In this document: positions 60,888 to 64,000 of the stretch, in pieces
How positions within the stretch are numbered: the first letter of the stretch is position 1
Layout: the number at the start of each line of letters is the position of its first letter
NCBI GenBank assembly: GCA_037190845.1
Contig: JBBCJI010000005.1
Span: forward strand, 248,001 to 312,000
Reading direction: 5' to 3'
DNA from: JBEBVQ01 sp037190845
GTDB taxonomy: Bacteria > Bacteroidota > Bacteroidia > Chitinophagales > Chitinophagaceae
Length of the DNA stretch: 64,000 nt
Notes under the pieces: generated by a model
Seen by the model: only the letters and a program-made list of their open reading frames with translations
Database searches by the model: none
Told to the model about the DNA's origin: nothing
Made by a program: the position numbers and the translations under genes

Positions 60888-60974
60888 CTATTCCGAACGG
60901 TATCGTTCAGCATAATAGCTATACCACAGGGTGGCGTTAGCGGCAGGAGATATTATGGACAAATTGTTGTACAT
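60888..60974 (-). CDS. Candidate Tyr-rich leader peptide of phhA
   Basis: A 28-codon ORF with an ATG at 60974 and TAG at 60888. It has five Tyr codons, four of them within eight codons (residues 18-25: the WYSYYAERY stretch), then Arg-Ser-Glu-stop. The final codons overlap GTTCGGAA, the candidate antiterminator strand. A ribosome stalled at the Tyr codons would leave that strand free to pair with the terminator 5' arm; a ribosome reaching the stop codon would cover it. Alternative: the ORF is simply the in-frame end of the adjacent decayed transposase. Confidence 0.5.
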   Translation of the reverse strand: MYNNLSIISPAANATLWYSYYAERYRSE

Positions 60975-60981
60975 CTGAATG

Positions 60982-61012
60982 CAAAGAAAAAAGAATATCC
61001 TGAAAAGGCAAA
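60982..61012 (-). promoter_or_regulatory. Candidate promoter of the phhA leader
   Basis: The -33 TTTG (61009-61012) and -7 TTTCTTTG (60982-60989; one mismatch to TAnnTTTG) are separated by 19 nt, the preferred spacing. Transcription would start about at the leader ATG. The boxes lie inside the decayed ISAon1-type transposase. Confidence 0.45.
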
Positions 61013-61345
61013 AAATCTTTCATATGCCTTTTTTAAAAAGCGCAAATTATGTAATCATACGCATTCCTTTTTTTACCAATTCTTAGTCCCGGTGGATAAC
61101 CTCCCCGGTCTGTGTATCTTCCCTGCGACGCCGTTTTACACATAAAAGCACTTTCTTACCCCGTATGGGGAAGTTATGGATATGGGCTTCAGGAAAAAAG
61201 CCTTTGGAGTGCAACTGACCCGCAGCATAATTTGCGGGCAGGTCCGGTTTCTCTTCCAGACGGATCAATACAACGCCATTTGTATTACCCACCTCTGTCA
61301 AATTAAAATATGCAAGAATGCTATCTGGCGGTAAAAGACTTGGTT
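60995..61345 (-). pseudogene. Remnant of ISAon1-type transposase N-terminal region
   Basis: The minus-strand frame reads LPPDSILAYFNLTEVG, then LHSKGFFPEAHIHNFPIRGK, RRRREDTQTGEVIHRD, a stop, ELVKKGMRMIT, a stop, FALFKKG. This follows the N-terminal ORF of ISAon1-family elements (SKGFxxxxxIxDFPIRGKxxxLxxKRRRWxDxxTGExxxRDWxLVAxGTRMTxEFAAFLKEI), with stops replacing Trp and Glu. No transposase catalytic ORF or element ends were found. Confidence 0.6.
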
Positions 61346-61405
61346 ACGTGTGTTCAGGATGCAACTGTACTTATGTAGAACACAAAAATTCTACTCCTTT
61401 TTATT

Positions 61406-61431
61406 ATCCCCCAACTTTTACGCTTGATCCC
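61406..61431 (+). repeat. ATCCCCCA-CTTTT-TTGATCCC motif, copy 2
   Basis: Matches 51305-51330 at 22 of 26 positions. Immediately followed by the CTACG arm-like motif. Confidence 0.4.
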
Positions 61432-61439
61432 CCAAAACG

Positions 61440-61455
61440 CTACGGCAGCTCTACG
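61440..61455 (+). repeat. CTACGGCAGCTCTACG arm-like 16-mer
   Basis: One of three near-identical 16-mers (also 59085-59100 and 61646-61661) that look like recombinase arm sites. Confidence 0.4.
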
Positions 61456-61475
61456 CCGCGAGCGCCGTAAACGAA

Positions 61476-61500
61476 AAAACCCGCGCTCAGCGCGGGTTTT
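61476..61500. terminator. Terminator following tRNA-end-like fragment c
   Basis: AAAACCCGCGC-TCA-GCGCGGGTTTT, with A/T runs on both sides. On the minus strand it follows the tRNA-3'-end-like fragment by ~10 nt, the normal arrangement for a tRNA gene and its terminator. Confidence 0.75.
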
Positions 61501-61510
61501 GATACATTTT

Positions 61511-61525
61511 TGCGGACCGGACGGG
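61511..61525 (-). other. tRNA-acceptor-end-like fragment c
   Basis: The minus strand reads CCCGTCCGGTCCGCA, like the last bases of a tRNA (acceptor 3' strand CCGGTCC plus discriminator G). The upstream sequence is not tRNA-like, so only the 3' end is present. Repeated at 59155 and, with changes, at 50882. The remaining stretch 61526-61956 has no gene. Confidence 0.45.
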
Positions 61526-61645
61526 GGCGAAATTGTTATACAAGAATGAACAACAATAGGTTTTAAATTATTTTCTCGGTGAATTTATGGTCTCTGCTTA
61601 ATGTCTATCGTTGTATAAGGTGAAGCAAATGCGTAGAACAAATCT

Positions 61646-61661
61646 CTACGGGAACTCTACG
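61646..61661 (+). repeat. CTACGGGAACTCTACG arm-like 16-mer
   Basis: Differs from the 59085 and 61440 copies at one to two positions each. Confidence 0.4.
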
Positions 61662-61956
61662 CAAAAGTTGATTTTGATCATCGGAATTTTACTCAATACC
61701 GATAGGTCTATGCTTTTGGTTTTTACCATAGCCGCATATTTAACCGATGAAAAAGCTGGAAGGGCATTTCGCTTTTGAGGCAATTATTTGCATGGTCTTT
61801 TTGCACAAAAAGTTTTGTGAAAATAACATCTTGTTGTATTGCTAACGGGTCAATAATTGATGAATAACTGATACTGGTTTTGCTTTAATGAAAGGGATTT
61901 CAGCCATAGGAACGACAGGCCAGAAATGTTGCATAAAAGGCTTAAATTTATATCAA

Positions 61957-62199
61957 ATGAATGGTGTTATGGACAGTTCTGCGTTAAGGGGGCGGCTATA
62001 TGATCTTATTGAACGGGCAGATGATAAGTATCTGGAAGCAATGCTCGTTTTATTGGAAAAAGATGTATCCTCAGATACGATTTACGATCAGGAAACCATT
62101 GCCATGCTGCATGAGCGTATGGATAATGATGAGCAAGGTAAGAGTAAGTCGTATACTTGGGAAGAGACATTGGCCTACGTTAGATCCTCCCGGAGATAA
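61957..62199 (+). CDS. Putative antitoxin of a ParE/RelE-type module
   Basis: 80 residues from the ATG at 61957 (the frame is open to 61888; another ATG at 61969). The N-terminal half SALRGRLYDLIERADDKYLE is helical; the acidic C-terminal half contains SKSYTWEETLAYVR, the short motif seen near the end of many antitoxins paired with RelE/ParE toxins. The toxin-like gene starts 3 nt after its stop codon. The antitoxin appears intact. Confidence 0.65.
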   Translation: MNGVMDSSALRGRLYDLIERADDKYLEAMLVLLEKDVSSDTIYDQETIAMLHERMDNDEQGKSKSYTWEETLAYVRSSRR

Positions 62200-62202
62200 G
62201 CG

Positions 62203-62513
62203 ATGTCTCACAAGCTGGTTATAAAGGAAGAAGCACAAGAGGATATTGCTATTGCTTACGATTACTACGAAGCGCAGCAACAAGGTCTGGGAGATCGTTT
62301 TCTTTCTGCGCTTGGGCAACGGTTACATGATATATCTCTCAATCCGGAATACTACAGTTACATTGCTGCAGATAACAGAAAGTTACTAAGGGATGTAGTG
62401 TAGGAGTACGTAAGTTTCCTTATCTGGTTATTTACAGGATCCGTGGTTCGGAAATTGTGGTGTATGCGGTTCAGTCTACACATAAAAAGCCACGTCGTAG
62501 ATACAGCAGCTAA
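62203..62513 (+). pseudogene. ParE/RelE-family toxin, frameshifted
   Basis: It begins MSHKLVIKEEAQEDIAIAYD and YYEAQQQGLGDRFLSAL, typical of ParE toxins, and stops at 62403 after RKLLRDVV. In another frame the text resumes as VRKFPYLVIYRIRGSEIVVY, AVQSTHKKPRRR, stop at 62511. The joined reading (LLRDVV-RKFPYLVIYRI) is the normal ParE order, so a small indel near 62400 breaks the gene. The toxin is probably inactive unless the base calls are wrong. Confidence 0.7.
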
Positions 62514-62735
62514 GAGCCGGTTTAAATTATCTTGATCAAAAGTTTTATGGCAGCTAATTAGCCCATTTCTTCTGCCGATTCCATTAGAAGATCATAGTTT
62601 TTACAACGTCTTCTGTCATTATCGAGCCATGCAAAAGCGCGTTTCGCAATCCATCTTTTGTGTGCTGGCCTAAATCCTTTTTCCAGATTATCAGACATTA
62701 AGGCTATTTGTATTAAATATCCGAACTTTTTCACC
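62511..62735 (-). pseudogene. 3' end of an IS5-family transposase with terminal repeat
   Basis: The minus-strand frame reads GFRPAHKRWIAKRAFAWLDN, DRRRCKNYDLLMESAEEM, stop, LAAIKLLIKII, stop. The RWxxxRxFAWLxxxRRLxKxYE segment is the C-terminal DDE region of IS5-type transposases. It is followed by AGAGCCGGTTTAAAT (62513-62527), an inverted-repeat end matching MITE A at nearly every base. The adjoining TAA (62511-62513) is also the toxin stop codon. The left end of the element is missing. Confidence 0.65.
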
Positions 62736-62806
62736 GGTGCTTGCTGTCGGCTGTACAAGACCTGAAATATTGTATAAACGGCCTTTTTTTATTTATGCAC
62801 GCATTA

Positions 62807-62814
62807 TATTTGCG
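62807..62814 (+). promoter_or_regulatory. -7 box TATATTTG for the desaturase gene
   Basis: Perfect TAnnTTTG, 55 nt before the ATG at 62870, with a T-rich -33 region. Confidence 0.55.
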
Positions 62815-62869
62815 CACGTTTCACGAACTCATTTTAGATAAGTCACAGTTAATAAAATGAAATTTGGAT

Positions 62870-63607
62870 ATGGAGCTTCTATTGTTTTTTGTTCTTCATT
62901 GGTATTTATCCCTTTTTTTTCAGTCTATATTTCATCACAGGTATGCTGCGCACAATATGTTCACCATGTCTAAGACTTGGGAAAGAATATTTTATATCGG
63001 ATGTTTTATTACACAAGGTTCATCCTATATAAGCGCTTACGCTTATGGATTAATGCATCGTTTGCACCACGCCTATACAGACAAACCCGAAGACCCCCAC
63101 TCTCCACATAATGAACCCAATCCGTTTTTAATGATGTGGGTTACAAGAAACAGTTATTTTGACCTTTATATCGGGAAAAGGGATGCAGATAATAAATTCA
63201 AGAAAAACCTTCCTGAATGGAAAGCGTTTGACAGGATAGCTCACAATTGGATCACCCGTTTAATCTGGGTGGTAATCTATGCCTTAATTTACCTTTGGCT
63301 CGTCACAGCATGGTGGCAATGGCTTTTATTTCCTATAACGATTGCGATGGGATCTTTTCAGGGCGTTGTTGTGAATTGGTGGGCACACAAATTTGGTTAT
63401 GAGAATTTTAAGTTGAACAATACATCTAAAAATATTATTCCTGTTGACCTCATCTTTTGGGGTGAGGCCTACCATAATAATCACCATAAACACCCTACGA
63501 GACCGAATAATGCCGCAAAATGGTTTGAGTGGGACATGGGTTATCAAACGATGCGTTTACTTGATAAAGCAGGGGTAATTCGCCTTAAAAGTGCAGCGCA
63601 TGAGTAG
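62870..63607 (+). CDS. Membrane fatty-acid desaturase (acyl-CoA delta-9 type)
   Basis: 245 residues from the ATG at 62870 (a TTG at 62864 is in frame). The three His boxes of membrane di-iron desaturases are intact: FHHRYAAH (near residue 21), HRLHHAYTD (near 63) and HNNHHKHP (near 203). Three to four membrane helices separate them. It introduces a cis double bond into fatty acyl chains and probably adjusts membrane fluidity. A cold-shock gene follows 132 nt later, in keeping with a cold response, but each gene has its own -7 box. Confidence 0.93.
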   Translation: MELLLFFVLHWYLSLFFQSIFHHRYAAHNMFTMSKTWERIFYIGCFITQGSSYISAYAYGLMHRLHHAYTDKPEDPHSPHNEPNPFLMMWVTRNSYFDLYIGKRDADNKFKKNLPEWKAFDRIAHNWITRLIWVVIYALIYLWLVTAWWQWLLFPITIAMGSFQGVVVNWWAHKFGYENFKLNNTSKNIIPVDLIFWGEAYHNNHHKHPTRPNNAAKWFEWDMGYQTMRLLDKAGVIRLKSAAHE

Positions 63608-63704
63608 AAATTATTCTAAAAACAAGCTAACCTTATAAGAGGAGATGATATTTAACATCATTGCTGACATTTGAAAAGAATTATTTTTTTTAGACATTTA
63701 ATCT

Positions 63705-63712
63705 TATCTTTG
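63705..63712 (+). promoter_or_regulatory. -7 box TATCTTTG for cspA-like gene
   Basis: Perfect TAnnTTTG, 27 nt before the ATG at 63740. Confidence 0.55.
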
Positions 63713-63739
63713 TTCTTTATAACAATTTAATTTTTTTCG

Positions 63740-63931
63740 ATGCAAGAAGGTACAGTGAAGTTTTTCAATGGAACCAAAGGATTTGGTTTCATTACTCCAT
63801 CAACAGGTGGACAAGACATTTTTGTTCACGTTTCAGGTCTTTTAGATGAGATCAGAGAAAACGACAAAGTGTCTTATGAAGTACAAGATGGTCAGAAAGG
63901 TCTAAACGCTTTTAACGTAAGGGTAGCTTAG
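63740..63931 (+). CDS. Cold-shock domain protein (CspA family)
   Basis: 63-residue single cold-shock domain that binds single-stranded RNA/DNA and melts secondary structure. RNP1 KGFGFITP (residues 13-20) and RNP2 DIFVHVSG (about 26-33) are present, with the TVKFFNGTKG opening. Slightly shorter than E. coli CspA, normal for Bacteroidota. A strong terminator follows 24 nt after the stop. Confidence 0.97.
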   Translation: MQEGTVKFFNGTKGFGFITPSTGGQDIFVHVSGLLDEIRENDKVSYEVQDGQKGLNAFNVRVA

Positions 63932-63954
63932 TTCTTAGTATACAATCATTTCAT

Positions 63955-63981
63955 AGCCCTGCACATCGCAGGGCTTTTTTT
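63955..63981 (+). terminator. Intrinsic terminator after the cold-shock gene
   Basis: AGCCCTGC-ACATC-GCAGGGCT followed by seven T. Confidence 0.9.
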
Positions 63982-64000
63982 ATGCTTTTTAATTTTATGC

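Noticed and set aside
61511..61600. Complete tRNA on the minus strand
   Set aside because: Only the last ~15 bases look tRNA-like; the T-arm, anticodon arm and D-arm are absent.
1..64000. CRISPR array
   Set aside because: No regularly spaced repeats of 24-40 bp were seen; the repeats present are dispersed or palindromic.

Overview
The window looks like a chromosomal segment of a Bacteroidota species, most likely a Chitinophagaceae/Sphingobacteria-type organism. Four things support this: repeated -7 boxes of the form TAnnTTTG; type IX secretion (T9SS) tails of both the A and the B kind; a fused isobutyryl-CoA mutase (IcmF); and 7TMR-DISM and TPR histidine kinases with no Shine-Dalgarno signals. 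Family names come from motifs I could read. No database search was possible.

Layout. 1-205: start of a TolC-type efflux gene. 840-4222: alaS and truB, bracketed by two diverged direct repeats. 4617-9676 (minus): membrane/envelope genes (acyltransferase, small membrane protein, LTA-synthase-like sulfatase), a DinB/YfiT protein and a lipoprotein. 9753-16831 (minus): NtrY-like kinase, mazG, ubiX, pth, a lipoprotein and a thioredoxin. 17095-23908 (plus): rbfA, LolC-like permease, panD, flippase-like protein, heptose adenylyltransferase, ppk and ppx. 23967-30623: an Hpt protein, icmF and a TonB receptor. 31228-34198 (minus): an antitoxin remnant, then plsX/rpmF/DUF177 and a DUF58 protein. 36186-41148 (minus): a nine-gene run mixing housekeeping genes (aroK, pncC) with genes typical of aryl-polyene/flexirubin clusters. 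41228-48942: a dense signalling block. 51353-59005: a TPR kinase/NarL pair next to two large T9SS cargo proteins. 59077-62740: a scarred region with tRNA-end-like fragments, IS remnants and broken genes, enclosing phhA/phhB. 62870-63931: a desaturase and a cold-shock protein.

Most interesting points. (1) The phenylalanine hydroxylase gene phhA is preceded by a 28-codon tyrosine-rich reading frame. This is followed by an intrinsic terminator and an 8-nt segment that could form a competing antiterminator: the architecture of a tyrosine-sensing ribosome-mediated attenuator for the gene that makes tyrosine. (2) A five-gene operon (47302 to 41228) couples a GNAT-like enzyme and a VAO-type flavin oxidase to a 7TMR-DISM kinase, a receiver-kinase hybrid and a lone receiver, with a paralogous receiver divergently encoded: a candidate make-and-sense signalling system. 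(3) There is a well resolved nest of small mobile elements: a ~225-bp MITE with GAGCCTGTTTAAAA ends and TAA target duplications in two copies. One copy supplies the stop codon of a dehydratase gene and is itself split by a second element with different ends.

No complete tRNA, rRNA, CRISPR array or intact insertion sequence was seen.
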